From contig NZ_KB898667.1 in the NCBI RefSeq assembly GCF_000377765.1, positions 233,680-297,679 on the forward strand: 64,000 nucleotides of DNA. The letters run 5' to 3'. The notes under the pieces are model-generated. The model made no database searches. It worked only from the letters and a program-made list of their open reading frames with translations, and was not told where the DNA came from. Position 1 is the stretch's first letter. Each line of letters begins with the position of its first letter. Of this stretch, positions 53,527-62,635 are shown one piece after another. The stretch comes from Gracilibacillus lacisalsi DSM 19029. GTDB lineage: Bacteria; Bacillota; Bacilli; Bacillales; Amphibacillaceae. The position numbers and the translations under genes were made by a program.

Positions 53527-53625
53527 AGAAAGAAAGTATAGAATCAGCAACGGTGACCCACTTTCTCTCCTGTGTTTGACCTGTAGCTCCACTTATTCGA
53601 GCGGGTTTTGCTCCGTTTTTCTTCA
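53527..53625. repeat. Heavily deleted copy of the composite hairpin element
   Basis: The start AGAAAGTATAGAATCAGC equals the start of the 9128 and 25714 blocks. It then jumps to CCCACTTTCTCTCCTGTG, GTTTGACCTG and CCACTTATTCGAGCGGG of part B. The right arm is missing. Confidence 0.6.
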
Positions 53626-53717
53626 TGTAGAATAGGGTAAGAAGCTAAAAGCTAGTCTAGGTATTTTATTATCAACTTTCATGATTTACTATCAACTCTC
53701 TCCATAATAAACAAAAC

Positions 53718-53757
53718 GAAGGACAAAAGATGCGAAATTCGCAAATTTTGTCCTTCA
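53718..53757 (-). terminator. hemL terminator built from GAAGGACA/TGTCCTTC words
   Basis: GAAGGACAAAA pairs with the TTTTGTCCTTC arm, with an inner GCGAA / TTCGC pair. On the minus strand it is followed by GTTTTGTTT. Its stem words match the 44 kb repeat. Confidence 0.7.
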
Positions 53758-53773
53758 TTTAAAATCAAATAGC

Positions 53774-55063
53774 TTAGGCCATCTCACCAAATGCGTGATC
53801 AATACATTTAATTGTTTCTTGAATATCTTCTTCGGTATGAGCAATCGTTAAGAACCATGCCTCATATTTAGAGGGGGCGAGATTGATGCCTTGATTCAAC
53901 ATTAATTTAAAAAATTGCCCAAATTTATCGCCATCTGTAGCCTCCGCTTGAGCATAATTGGTTATCTTTTCTGAACCAAAATACAGAGTTAGTGCTCCTT
54001 TTAAGCGGTTGATAGTTATATCAATGCCGTGTTTCTTAGCGGCTTCAAGCATCCCTTTTTCTAACATTGCGCCTAATCGATCAAGCTTGTCGTAGATACC
54101 ATTTTCTTCAAGTACTTCTAAACAAGCAATCCCAGCTGACATCGATGCTGGATTCCCAGCCATTGTTCCTGCTTGGTATGCTGGTCCAAGTGGTGCGACC
54201 TGTTCCATGATTTCTGCTTTACCACCATATGCCCCAATTGGCAGTCCGCCACCAATGATTTTACCCATCGCGGTCATATCTGGTTCAACACCAACAAGTT
54301 TTTGGGCTGATCCATACGTAAAACGGAATGCGGTAATTACTTCATCATAAATAACTAAAGCACCAGCATCATGTGTAAGGTCATTTACTTGTTGTAGAAA
54401 TCCTTCTTCAGGCTCGACAATCCCGAAGTTGCCGACAATAGGTTCAACTAGGACTGCTGCTATCTGATCTCCCCAGTGATTCAGAGCTTCTTTAAATGCT
54501 TCTATATCATTAAAAGGTACGGTGATCACTTCTTTTGCAGTCGCTTTTGTTACACCAGCAGAGTCAGGGTTTCCTAACGTAGAAGGACCAGAACCTGCCT
54601 GTACTAATACGGTATCAAAATGGCCATGATAGCACCCAGCAAATTTAATAACTTTCTCACGACCGGTGTAGGCGCGAGCCACACGAACAGTTGTCATCAC
54701 TGCTTCTGTCCCAGAATTAACGAAACGAACTTTGTCTAACGATGGGATCGCTGCTTTTAACTTTTGAGCAAAAATATTTTCTAGTTTCGTCGGTGTTCCG
54801 TAGAGCACACCATTTTCAGCAGCGCGTTGAATGGCTTCTGTAATATGTGGGTGACCATGACCAGTAATAATCGGACCATAAGCTCCTAAATAATCGATAT
54901 ATTTATTACCATCGACATCCCAGAAATAGGCACCTTCGCCCTTCTCCATATAGACAGGTGTGCCACCGCCAACTCCTTTATAAGCACGGGATGGCGAATT
55001 GACTCCTCCAACAATATGTTGCTGTGCTTCTTTATGTAAAGCTTCTGATTGTGTATATTGCAT
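53774..55063 (-). CDS. hemL: Glutamate-1-semialdehyde 2,1-aminomutase
   Basis: A 429-residue PLP enzyme of tetrapyrrole synthesis that converts glutamate-1-semialdehyde to 5-aminolevulinate. The pattern [35 protein letters not shown], the GCYHGHFD loop, the YDEVITAFR Asp and the PLP-binding Lys in [20 protein letters not shown] are intact. TGGAGG precedes ATG 55063. Its place between ygaE and bcp corresponds to the gsaB paralogue of B. subtilis, so a second hemL may exist in the hem operon. Confidence 0.94.
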   Translation of the reverse strand: MQYTQSEALHKEAQQHIVGGVNSPSRAYKGVGGGTPVYMEKGEGAYFWDVDGNKYIDYLGAYGPIITGHGHPHITEAIQRAAENGVLYGTPTKLENIFAQKLKAAIPSLDKVRFVNSGTEAVMTTVRVARAYTGREKVIKFAGCYHGHFDTVLVQAGSGPSTLGNPDSAGVTKATAKEVITVPFNDIEAFKEALNHWGDQIAAVLVEPIVGNFGIVEPEEGFLQQVNDLTHDAGALVIYDEVITAFRFTYGSAQKLVGVEPDMTAMGKIIGGGLPIGAYGGKAEIMEQVAPLGPAYQAGTMAGNPASMSAGIACLEVLEENGIYDKLDRLGAMLEKGMLEAAKKHGIDITINRLKGALTLYFGSEKITNYAQAEATDGDKFGQFFKLMLNQGINLAPSKYEAWFLTIAHTEEDIQETIKCIDHAFGEMA

Positions 55064-55130
55064 GAAAAAACCTCCATGATTAAAATGCAACTATTATTAT
55101 AGCACTTTTAACCACAGAGGGAAAAACAGC

Positions 55131-57038
55131 TTACATCACATGTTTAATTTTACGAATATACAATCCGCGAATGAAGAAAAAGTAAATGACATATACCAAT
55201 AAATAACCACTAATCAGTGTGACACTTGGCAGTAAAACGGATGATTCCAACATATTTTGTAATGCCTTAAAAGCAAACCCAGCATGAATTACCGCTAGGA
55301 TAAATGGTATAAAAAACAAATAGGCAACTTGTTTTGTCGCAATTTTTTTCATTTCACTTATAGTGAGTCCAATTCTGTACAATGCCTGATATTGTCTAAT
55401 ATCCTTATCTAGATCCTGATATATTTTGAAATAGAGAATCGATCCAGCCGCAAGGAAGAAAAGAACACTAATAAACATTCCGAAAAATAATGCATAGGAT
55501 AAGGTGTTCCTTAAAACTAGGTATGAACTCGCTTTATCCGATCCCCCTACAATGTCAGAATCAACTTGTTCTACATGTTCCCTAATGTATTCTGCATTCG
55601 CTACCCAATCATCAACGGTTAGGGCAAGATAGCGATAATGCTCATTTGGTTCAGCAACAGATGCAAATTGATCATACAGTTGATCACTGACAACGACGGT
55701 GTAACCGGTATGGAAGTTAGAATTCACAATGGATAAAGCATTATCTGCTTGTACCGTTTCCTGATAATTTTCGGATTGTAAGGTTAATTCTCCGGCTATC
55801 GGATTGGAGAAGCTCATTTCATAAGAAAAGGTCAACACAATCGCCTTATCATCTGTTAAATCCCGAGTTGCTTCTTCCTCATTTAATGCTAACAAAGATT
55901 GATAATCTGAATAGGATAGCAGGTTCACCCGTGTTTCCCTGTCATTGTTCGTTACCATTGCTTGGGTAAGGTCAACGGCTAATGACTGATAATCAATTTT
56001 TTCTTCTTCAAGTGCTGTCGTAAATGGCTTGATTTCCTCATCCATCTTTTCGATATTGTCTATCCCTTTACTGATGAAAGAGACATCCTGCGGTATATTA
56101 GCTGTAGCTTCCGTTTCGGCACTTTCGAACATACCGTACATAACTCCGGAAGCAGTAAAGGCTACAGCACTTAATATGGTAACGAAAAACAATAGACGAG
56201 CATGATCTTTTAATTTATAGCCTAAATCCGAAACAGTTAGTAAGTTTGTCTTATTAAAATAAAGATGTTTATTTTTCTTAAGAAGATGGATAAATAACAC
56301 CGAGAATTGGGTAAATAACAGATAAGTACCTGGAATAATTAATGCTAGGATAGGCATCATCCGGTATCCGATCGACGCCATATCCGATGTCCATGCTAAA
56401 TAATAAGCAGCGATGACGAGTCCAATCCCAATTGTAGCAAGTATCCAAGAAAATCGAGGTGTTCTTTTCGGTGCTTTGGCACCTTGAAATAAATGAACGA
56501 TTGAATTAACCCTTAATGTCCATACAACGATTAATGAATTCAATTCAAACATAATAAAATAGCTGACAAATGTTAAGGCGAGTGCTTTCCATGAAATTTG
56601 AAAACCTAATGAATCCTCAAGACCAAGCAGGCTGGAAAAGCCCATAATAAATAGATTGGCAAACAGCATACCAACGAGTATCCCTGTAATAATGGACACT
56701 AATCCAATTATCGTATTTTCTAAAATTAACAGGCGATTTAGCTGGCTCTTACTAATACCAAGTGTCATTAAAATACCGTATTCCTTCTTACGGGATTTAA
56801 TGAAAGCACCTGTAGAATATAGTACAAACAAAAAAGAAAAGCTGAAAATGATGACTTCAGCAGCTGTAATACCACCCTGGACAGTATCTTGAAAATCATA
56901 ATTAGCGATCTCCGGGTGAAACATAATCACCGCGTATATAAAGAATACGGCTACCGAAAACATACAACTAAAGAAATAACTGAGATATTGCCGGGAGTTA
57001 CGTTTAACATTATTAAATGCGAACTGTCTGAAGGTCAT
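55131..57038 (-). CDS. BceB-type ABC permease for antimicrobial peptide resistance
   Basis: A 635-residue permease with ten membrane helices, a large extracellular loop of about 200 residues between helices 7 and 8, and FtsX-like ends. This is the architecture of BceB/YxdM, which sense and detoxify cell-wall-active peptides. The N-terminus TFRQFAFNNVKRNSRQYLSYFFS is typical. It overlaps the ATPase gene by 26 bp and has a GGAGGAG site inside it. Peptide specificity cannot be read here. Confidence 0.9.
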   Translation of the reverse strand: MTFRQFAFNNVKRNSRQYLSYFFSCMFSVAVFFIYAVIMFHPEIANYDFQDTVQGGITAAEVIIFSFSFLFVLYSTGAFIKSRKKEYGILMTLGISKSQLNRLLILENTIIGLVSIITGILVGMLFANLFIMGFSSLLGLEDSLGFQISWKALALTFVSYFIMFELNSLIVVWTLRVNSIVHLFQGAKAPKRTPRFSWILATIGIGLVIAAYYLAWTSDMASIGYRMMPILALIIPGTYLLFTQFSVLFIHLLKKNKHLYFNKTNLLTVSDLGYKLKDHARLLFFVTILSAVAFTASGVMYGMFESAETEATANIPQDVSFISKGIDNIEKMDEEIKPFTTALEEEKIDYQSLAVDLTQAMVTNNDRETRVNLLSYSDYQSLLALNEEEATRDLTDDKAIVLTFSYEMSFSNPIAGELTLQSENYQETVQADNALSIVNSNFHTGYTVVVSDQLYDQFASVAEPNEHYRYLALTVDDWVANAEYIREHVEQVDSDIVGGSDKASSYLVLRNTLSYALFFGMFISVLFFLAAGSILYFKIYQDLDKDIRQYQALYRIGLTISEMKKIATKQVAYLFFIPFILAVIHAGFAFKALQNMLESSVLLPSVTLISGYLLVYVIYFFFIRGLYIRKIKHVM

Positions 57039-57789
57039 CGGTATCTCCTCCTAGCATCGACTGTACATTTAAGATCTCTTGGAAAAAGGATTGCCGATTA
57101 TCACCTTTATGGAGTTCATTAAATATTTTGCCATCTTTAATGAACAGGATTCGTTCACAGAAGCTTGCTGCGAAAGGATCGTGTGTCACCATTAACGTAG
57201 TTGCTTCTTTCTGACTATTTAATTGTGATAGGGCGTCCATCACTTGTCTAGAAGCTTTTGAATCTAAGTTGCCTGTAGGTTCATCTGCGAAAATTATCGT
57301 CGGTTCATGAATAATTGCCCGGGCAATAGCGGCCCGTTGCATTTGCCCACCTGATACTTCAAAGCTGCGATTACGTAAAATCGTATCAATCCCAAGTTGA
57401 TTAGCAATTTGCGCTAATTTATTTTCCATATCTTTTACTTTCCAACCGTCTAATGTCAGTGGAAGCATAATATTTTCAGCGATCGTTAAGGTATCTAATA
57501 AATTGAAATCCTGAAAAATAAAGCCCATTTCCCGTCGTCTGAACTTAGCAAGTTTGCCTTTTGACAGACGGGTGATCTCTTCTCCATTAATTGTAAGAGT
57601 GCCAGCGGATAAGCGGTCAATGGTTGACAGAACATTGAGTAGTGTTGTTTTACCACTACCAGAAGGCCCCATTACACCAACAAATTCTCCTTTTTCAATC
57701 GAAAGTGAAATATTATCGATTGCTTTATGTTCAATGCCACGTTTACTGCCATATACTTTTGAAATATTCGTTGCCTCTAATAGACTCAT
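57013..57789 (-). CDS. BceA-type ABC ATPase
   Basis: A 258-residue ATPase with Walker A GPSGSGKTT, Q-loop FQDFNLLDT, signature VSGGQMQRAAIARAI, Walker B IIFADEPTGNLD and the switch His in MVTHDPFAA. The FtsE/LolD-like build and its place before the BceB-type permease make the pairing clear. AAAGGATG precedes the ATG. The promoter region carries a BceR-type operator. Confidence 0.93.
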   Translation of the reverse strand: MSLLEATNISKVYGSKRGIEHKAIDNISLSIEKGEFVGVMGPSGSGKTTLLNVLSTIDRLSAGTLTINGEEITRLSKGKLAKFRRREMGFIFQDFNLLDTLTIAENIMLPLTLDGWKVKDMENKLAQIANQLGIDTILRNRSFEVSGGQMQRAAIARAIIHEPTIIFADEPTGNLDSKASRQVMDALSQLNSQKEATTLMVTHDPFAASFCERILFIKDGKIFNELHKGDNRQSFFQEILNVQSMLGGDTDDLQTVRI

Positions 57790-57885
57790 GATCTGTTCAT
57801 CCTTTCAGGGAATCATTTAACTCTCATTATAAACAGGTTACCTTCCATCACCTATTGATTATTCTTTCAAAACAAAAAAGAAATC

Positions 57886-57899
57886 TTACATTTTTGTAA
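57886..57899 (-). promoter_or_regulatory. BceR-type operator upstream of the ABC genes
   Basis: TTACA-AAAA-TGTAA on the minus strand matches the published BceR-family consensus TNACA-N4-TGTAA exactly. It lies upstream of a TATAAT (about 57828-57833) that precedes the ATPase gene, where no good -35 is seen, as expected for an activated promoter. The dyad with its following T-rich stretch may also end the histidine kinase transcript. Confidence 0.75.
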
Positions 57900-57904
57900 G
57901 ACTT

Positions 57905-58909
57905 CTATTGTGAAGGGTCAAATCGAATTGTAAATGTTGTTCCCTTCGATACTTCTGAACTTACTGTTAGTTGATGTTCTAACGAATCACATATTTGTTT
58001 AGCAAGGAATAATCCCATGCCAGTTGATTCGCGGTAATTGCGCCCATTTTCTCCAGTGAAAAAAGGATCAAAAATTCGCTTCAAGTCTTGCTTCGGTATT
58101 CCGATTCCATGATCGGTAATCTTTAACTCGATGGCACCTTCCCATACAGATGCTTGATAGACAATATTGCTGTTCGTATTACTGGCATATTTAATCGCGT
58201 TAGCTGTAATTTGCTCGAGCACAAAGCCAAGCCATTTCTGATCAGAATAGATATGTAATGTTGGATCAATCTCAACTTTGGGATAGACACGCTTACGGAT
58301 AAAGCTTGATTTATATTCTTGGATAATGGAATGCACTAAATCTTTTAAGCCAATTTTTTCGACATGAAAATCTCGTTCAAATTGCTGTAAGCGAGATTGG
58401 TATAAGGCAAGTTGCAATCCTTGTTTGATGCGGTCTAGTTCCTCATCCATATCTTGCTTGAATTGTACTGGCAGATTATGTTCTTCCTTTTCCAATGTTA
58501 AGCGCATCACAGATAGCGGCGTTTTCATCTGATGGATCCATTGTTGCATAAAAATATTCTCTTGTTTCTTCTCGGCATGTAATTGTTCTACTTGCTCTTT
58601 ATAACTGTTATATTGTTTCTCATAATGTTTTCTTAATTGCGTAGTAAGATAATCAGGAGTATTCGGCAGCCAGGCAGACTCTGTCGCATCATCAATCGTA
58701 TAACGATAGATGTCACGATATTTAGTGTAACGATAAGTATGATATACAAGCAGGAAAAAAGTAACGATAATGAACATATAGAAAACATCGCCCTTATTAA
58801 TTCCTGAATCAGTAAAAGAACTGGCAAGCTGTGCGACAATGATCACGATCATCATTTGGGAATAAAAGAAAATAATCGAACCTATTTGATCTTTTAGATA
58901 ATCTTTCAT
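57905..58909 (-). CDS. BceS-type intramembrane-sensing histidine kinase
   Basis: A 334-residue kinase with two closely spaced membrane helices (residues about 11-30 and 42-57) and almost no outer loop, so it senses through the transporter rather than directly. The phosphorylated His126 lies in HQMKTPLSVMRL. The N box NAIKYA, G1 DHGIGIP and G2 STGMGLFLAK follow. GGGAG 8 nt before ATG 58909 sets the start, just behind the regulator stop. Confidence 0.92.
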   Translation of the reverse strand: MKDYLKDQIGSIIFFYSQMMIVIIVAQLASSFTDSGINKGDVFYMFIIVTFFLLVYHTYRYTKYRDIYRYTIDDATESAWLPNTPDYLTTQLRKHYEKQYNSYKEQVEQLHAEKKQENIFMQQWIHQMKTPLSVMRLTLEKEEHNLPVQFKQDMDEELDRIKQGLQLALYQSRLQQFERDFHVEKIGLKDLVHSIIQEYKSSFIRKRVYPKVEIDPTLHIYSDQKWLGFVLEQITANAIKYASNTNSNIVYQASVWEGAIELKITDHGIGIPKQDLKRIFDPFFTGENGRNYRESTGMGLFLAKQICDSLEHQLTVSSEVSKGTTFTIRFDPSQ

Positions 58910-58911
58910 GT

Positions 58912-59607
58912 TCAACGCTCCCAGACTTGTTCTAATTTATAGCCTGCGCCACGAATAGTTTTCAATGCGCCTTCTATTCCTAAATCAGTTAACTTCTTTC
59001 GTAGTCTCGTTATATTGACACTTAGTGTATTATCATCAACAAAGTCTTGATCATCCCACAATCGTTCTAATAAAAATTCCCGCGAAACAATTTTTTCTAC
59101 TTGTGTCATTAGTGCTTGGGCTAATAAGTATTCCTTTTTCGTTAACAAACACTGTTGATCTTCAAACGATAAGATAAAAGTGGATGCATCTAGCTGCAAA
59201 CCGTTGACATCAATCAAGTTTGCATTTTTGTCAGCACGATATTCACCGTAAACACGACGCATCAAACTTTTGATTTTCGCGAGCACGACTTCGAGCTGAA
59301 ATGGTTTAGTTATGTAATCATCTGCACCATTTTCAATTGCCATGACTTGATCCATGCCACTGTCACGGGCCGAGATGAAAATGATTGGACAATTACTAAT
59401 GGCCCGGATTTTGCGGCACCAGTAAAATCCGTCAAATCTTGGCAAATTAATATCTAATAATACAAGGTGTGGCTGATAGTCCTGGAATTCCTCTTGGATT
59501 TGATCAAAATCGTTCACTGAAGCTATTTCATAATCATATTTTTGTAAGAAATTTGCCAGTATATCACGAATTTTTGGATCATCTTCGACAATATAAATAC
59601 GTCTCAT
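58912..59607 (-). CDS. BceR-type OmpR-family response regulator
   Basis: A 231-residue regulator. The receiver has the acidic pair VEDD, phosphoacceptor Asp52 (VLLDINLP) and Lys101 (TKPF). The winged-helix DNA-binding domain ends in NTLSVNITRLRKKL and TIRGAGYKLE. It is transcribed ahead of its kinase, which starts at its stop codon. It should activate the downstream ABC genes through the TNACA-N4-TGTAA site. Confidence 0.93.
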   Translation of the reverse strand: MRRIYIVEDDPKIRDILANFLQKYDYEIASVNDFDQIQEEFQDYQPHLVLLDINLPRFDGFYWCRKIRAISNCPIIFISARDSGMDQVMAIENGADDYITKPFQLEVVLAKIKSLMRRVYGEYRADKNANLIDVNGLQLDASTFILSFEDQQCLLTKKEYLLAQALMTQVEKIVSREFLLERLWDDQDFVDDNTLSVNITRLRKKLTDLGIEGALKTIRGAGYKLEQVWER

Positions 59608-59706
59608 TCGTCATCACTCCTACTATTTCATCGTATACTAAAAATAGGAAAATATAAAGTGAGAGTTTCATCAGGATATTACAGCCCGTGATTAGGGAGG
59701 GGAGTT

Positions 59707-60120
59707 ATGGTTGCAGTTATTTCGATTCTATTAATTGTCATCTTATTAATAGGAAGTTTATATGCATTTATTTTCGGAAAGGCACATCAACGTAGTTATT
59801 TTTCCTATGAAATTTTTTATACACTACTTGCAGTTTATTTTACTGTCCTCACCTCATTTGCTTGTTTATATTTCGTCTTATCCTTTCAAGGTGTCTTATT
59901 ACTGGATGATGGTAAACTGACAAAATTACCGCCATTTGAAACATTAGCGCATTCTTTTTATTTTAGTGGTGTCACCTTAATGACTGTTGGATATGGCGAT
60001 ATAACACCTGTCGGCTGGGGTAGGTTGTTGGCACTAATCGAATCATTAATCGGCTATATATTACCGCCGGCTTTTTTTCTGAAAATATGGCAAGGTAAAG
60101 GGCAACGTAATGTATATTAG
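59707..60120 (+). CDS. Two-transmembrane potassium channel
   Basis: A 137-residue ion channel with the selectivity filter TVGYGDITP in a pore loop between the last two of three hydrophobic segments. The leading helix at residues 3-25 may be a third span. No RCK/TrkA-N regulatory domain follows, unlike B. subtilis YugO. GGGAGGGGAG precedes the ATG. Bcp follows 63 bp downstream. It would allow passive K+ movement. Confidence 0.82.
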   Translation: MVAVISILLIVILLIGSLYAFIFGKAHQRSYFSYEIFYTLLAVYFTVLTSFACLYFVLSFQGVLLLDDGKLTKLPPFETLAHSFYFSGVTLMTVGYGDITPVGWGRLLALIESLIGYILPPAFFLKIWQGKGQRNVY

Positions 60121-60183
60121 TTGAGACTTCCGTCAATTTCAGATACGCTTGAGATAACAATGATGGATGGAGGGATTTCAATC

Positions 60184-60651
60184 ATGACAGTTGAAGTAGG
60201 ACAAGCTCTACAAGATTTCGAATTAACGAATAACAAAGGGGAACAAGTAAAACTCTCCGATTATAAAGGCAAGAATGTCGTGCTTTATTTCTATCCGAAA
60301 GATGACACACCAGGCTGTACGACAGAAGCGTGTGATTTCCGTGATAATTATGAAAGCTTTCAGGACTTAGATGCCGTTATTCTTGGTGTAAGCCCGGATT
60401 CAGAAGAGAGCCACAAGAAATTTATCGACAAGCACGATCTACCTTTTGAATTATTAGTCGATCAAGATAAGGAAGTAGCAGAGCAATTTGGTGTATGGCA
60501 ATTAAAGAACAAATTCGGTAAAGAATATATGGGGATTGTTCGCTCTACCTTTATTATCGACAAAGAAGGCGTCTTACAGAAAGAATTCCGCAATGTTCAA
60601 GTAAAAGGACACGTCGAAAAAGCATTAAACTACATTCGCGAAGAATTGTAA
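60184..60651 (+). CDS. bcp: Thioredoxin-dependent peroxiredoxin (Bcp)
   Basis: A 155-residue AhpC/TSA-family peroxidase. The active segment YFYPKDDTPGCTTEACDFRDNY holds the peroxidatic Cys and, five residues later, the resolving Cys. A GGAGGG 9 nt before ATG 60184 sets the start. It corresponds to ygaF, placed before perR in B. subtilis; here a cobalamin enzyme gene lies between. Confidence 0.94.
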   Translation: MTVEVGQALQDFELTNNKGEQVKLSDYKGKNVVLYFYPKDDTPGCTTEACDFRDNYESFQDLDAVILGVSPDSEESHKKFIDKHDLPFELLVDQDKEVAEQFGVWQLKNKFGKEYMGIVRSTFIIDKEGVLQKEFRNVQVKGHVEKALNYIREEL

Positions 60652-60656
60652 GAGCG

Positions 60657-60692
60657 AAAAGTGTAAGCACGAAAATGTGCTTGCACTTTTTT
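60657..60692 (+). terminator. bcp terminator
   Basis: AAAAGTGTAAGCAC pairs with GTGCTTGCACTTTT around GAAAAT, followed by TT. Confidence 0.92.
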
Positions 60693-60699
60693 GTTCCTT

Positions 60700-60765
60700 G
60701 TAAGGAAAGTGGGCAGCCGGAGTGGTGGACAAGCTGTTCAAATATTCCGGTTTGCTGGTTTCACT
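60700..60765. repeat. Right-end fragment of hairpin element B
   Basis: GGAAAGTGGGCAGCCGGAGTGG followed by CAAGCTGTTCAAATATT (shown here as GGAAAGTGGGCAGCC and GTTCAAATATT words) equals the right end and flank of the copy at 26146-26190. The left arm is absent. Confidence 0.65.
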
Positions 60766-60795
60766 TAACTAAATACCATTAAAGGAGGGAATATC

Positions 60796-61353
60796 ATGCG
60801 TATTTATACAAGATCAGGCGATCAAGGAGAAACATCGCTAATATATGGAAAACGTGTTCCAAAAAATGATGCAAGAGTAGAGGCATACGGTACTTGTGAT
60901 GAAGTCAATGCTGTCATCGGACAAGCAATCAGTTTTATCGAACAAGAGGACTTTCAGGCAAAAGCTACCTTAATAGATCAACTACATTATCTGCAAACGA
61001 TTCTGTTCCACGTCGGTTCAGAGCTGGCAACACCAGAAGGAAAAGAAGTGATATGGAAGCTGGAGCAACGTCACATTGATGCTTTAGAACAACAGATCGA
61101 CAAATGGCAAGGGGATCTTCCGGAATTACGCAATTTTATTTTACCATCCGGAAATCCTGCGGCAAGTTCACTCCATCATGCAAGAACGGTAGCAAGAAGA
61201 GCAGAGCGGATGGCTGTCGGATTACAGGATCAATTACAGGACTCACTGGCGATCAAATATTTAAACCGTTTATCCGATTATTTGTTTGTCGTGGCACGAA
61301 CAGTAAACCATCAGTTAAACGTCGAAGAAAAACAGTTAAAAGCGGATATTTAA
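60796..61353 (+). CDS. PduO-type cob(I)alamin adenosyltransferase
   Basis: A 185-residue trimeric enzyme that makes adenosylcobalamin from cob(I)alamin and ATP. The N-terminal ATP loop MRIYTRSGDQGETSL, the middle YGTCDEVNAVIGQA and LQTILFHVGSEL, and the signature HHARTVARRAERMAV..LNRLSDYLFVVAR are intact. AAAGGAGGG precedes the ATG. It is similar to YvqK of B. subtilis. No other B12 genes are near. Confidence 0.93.
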   Translation: MRIYTRSGDQGETSLIYGKRVPKNDARVEAYGTCDEVNAVIGQAISFIEQEDFQAKATLIDQLHYLQTILFHVGSELATPEGKEVIWKLEQRHIDALEQQIDKWQGDLPELRNFILPSGNPAASSLHHARTVARRAERMAVGLQDQLQDSLAIKYLNRLSDYLFVVARTVNHQLNVEEKQLKADI

Positions 61354-61395
61354 TAAAGGACTAGCATAAAATTATTGGTAACTCGTATACTTATA

Positions 61396-61442
61396 TTGAC
61401 AGACTAAGTAGATAGAGAGTACACTAATTATAAGAATTATAA
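61396..61442 (+). promoter_or_regulatory. perR promoter with PerR box
   Basis: TTGACA (61396-61401), 18 bp, TACACT (61420-61425) is followed at 61428-61442 by TTATAAGAATTATAA. This equals the PerR consensus TTATAATNATTATAA except for one base. It lies over the start site, indicating negative autoregulation. A GTACTATT / AATAGTAC hairpin (about 61467-61486) follows in the leader. Confidence 0.88.
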
Positions 61443-61537
61443 AGTAATAATTGTGTTAATAGTGGTACTATTGTAAAATAGTACTAATGAGCACACTGAG
61501 ATATTACAATTTGTAGGAGAAAGTGAGGTGCATGGCG

Positions 61538-61981
61538 GTGTCTGAACATATGCTGCAAGAAGCGGTAGATAAATTAAAATCTTCAGGCGTTCGAATTACA
61601 CCACAGCGTCATGCGGTGTTGGAATATTTGTTGAATGCTGAAACTCACCCTACTGCTGATGATATTTATAAAGCATTGGAAGGAAAATTTCCTAATATGA
61701 GTGTTGCAACTGTCTATAACAATTTACGTGTATTTCGCGAAATCGGTCTTGTTCGTGAATTGACATATGGAGATTCATCAAGTCGTTTTGATTGTAACAC
61801 ATCTAAGCATTATCATATTATATGTGACAATTGCGGGAAGATCGTTGACTTTCACTATCCAAGCCTTGATGAAGTCGAGTCATTAGCAGAACAGATTACT
61901 GGGTTTGATGTAAGCCATCACCGAATGGAAGTATACGGTGTTTGTCAAGAATGTAAAAAAGAGAAAAATCAAATCGTATAA
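61538..61981 (+). CDS. perR: Peroxide-sensing Fur-family repressor PerR
   Basis: A 147-residue repressor of peroxide stress genes. The winged helix [37 protein letters not shown], the oxidisable metal ligands (His in HPTADD, Asp in RFDCNT, two His in KHYHI, Asp in VDFHY) and the structural zinc cysteines CDNC and CQEC are all present. GTG 61538 is chosen because GAGGTG sits 7 nt before it and the N-terminus then aligns with B. subtilis PerR. The ATG at 61532 overlaps the site. Confidence 0.95.
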   Translation: MSEHMLQEAVDKLKSSGVRITPQRHAVLEYLLNAETHPTADDIYKALEGKFPNMSVATVYNNLRVFREIGLVRELTYGDSSSRFDCNTSKHYHIICDNCGKIVDFHYPSLDEVESLAEQITGFDVSHHRMEVYGVCQECKKEKNQIV

Positions 61982-61984
61982 AAA

Positions 61985-62021
61985 GAAACACACGACGCAT
62001 CTTTGCTCGTGTGTTTTTTAT
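61985..62021 (+). terminator. perR terminator
   Basis: ACACACGA pairs with TCGTGTGT, followed by TTTTT. Confidence 0.9.
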
Positions 62022-62042
62022 CCATTATTATCTGTATAGTAA

Positions 62043-62075
62043 AAAAACGTCGCTAGTACTTAGCGGCGTTTTTTC
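62043..62075 (-). terminator. ygzB terminator
   Basis: On the minus strand ACGCCGCTA pairs with TAGCGACGT around AGTAC, followed by TTTTTT. The stem includes the final ygzB codons. Confidence 0.8.
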
Positions 62076-62419
62076 TTTGAATTATAGCTTTCGTCAAATT
62101 CTTTTCCTTCCAGATCCTTGTCCAATGTGAGCGGCTGTTTACAATGCATACAAGCATCAACACGCCCGAGCATTTTAGTCGGTTTCTCACAGCTTGGACA
62201 TATAATAGGTACGGCTCGGGTAGAGAGCATGCCGATCCAAAAATAAACGACTGAACTGAAGATGATTGCCATAGTTCCTAATATCATAAAGACTAGCATC
62301 AGCCATCCGATATTTTTAAAGAGTAAACCAACATACATAATGATGAATCCGATAAAAACTAAAGACAATGCGAAGGTTCTGATTTTATTTATTTTACTTT
62401 TATATGTAATATCCGCCAT
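62060..62419 (-). CDS. ygzB: YgzB family membrane protein with zinc ribbon
   Basis: A 119-residue protein with two membrane helices (about residues 15-36 and 40-67) and a C-terminal C-x2-C..C-x2-C zinc ribbon ([20 protein letters not shown]). It is very close to B. subtilis YgzB in length and sequence ([49 protein letters not shown]). GGAGGAAG precedes ATG 62419. Convergent with perR, as in B. subtilis. Function is unknown. Confidence 0.93.
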   Translation of the reverse strand: MADITYKSKINKIRTFALSLVFIGFIIMYVGLLFKNIGWLMLVFMILGTMAIIFSSVVYFWIGMLSTRAVPIICPSCEKPTKMLGRVDACMHCKQPLTLDKDLEGKEFDESYNSKKKRR

Positions 62420-62635
62420 AGAACTTCCTCCAAAACAATAGTGTATATCGATTGTAGTATAGCATATTTGTAATGAAAATGCTTGCGGTCGAAATACTGA
62501 TGTCAAATAATACCTGTTTGCAAGCGCAGCTTATTGGGTAAAAAGTAACAAATCTAAAAAATTACGATCATGGAAAGGGATTAGCTAATTTTTATCGAAT
62601 TATTAATTATGAAAGGATTAGAGGGGGAGAATCAA

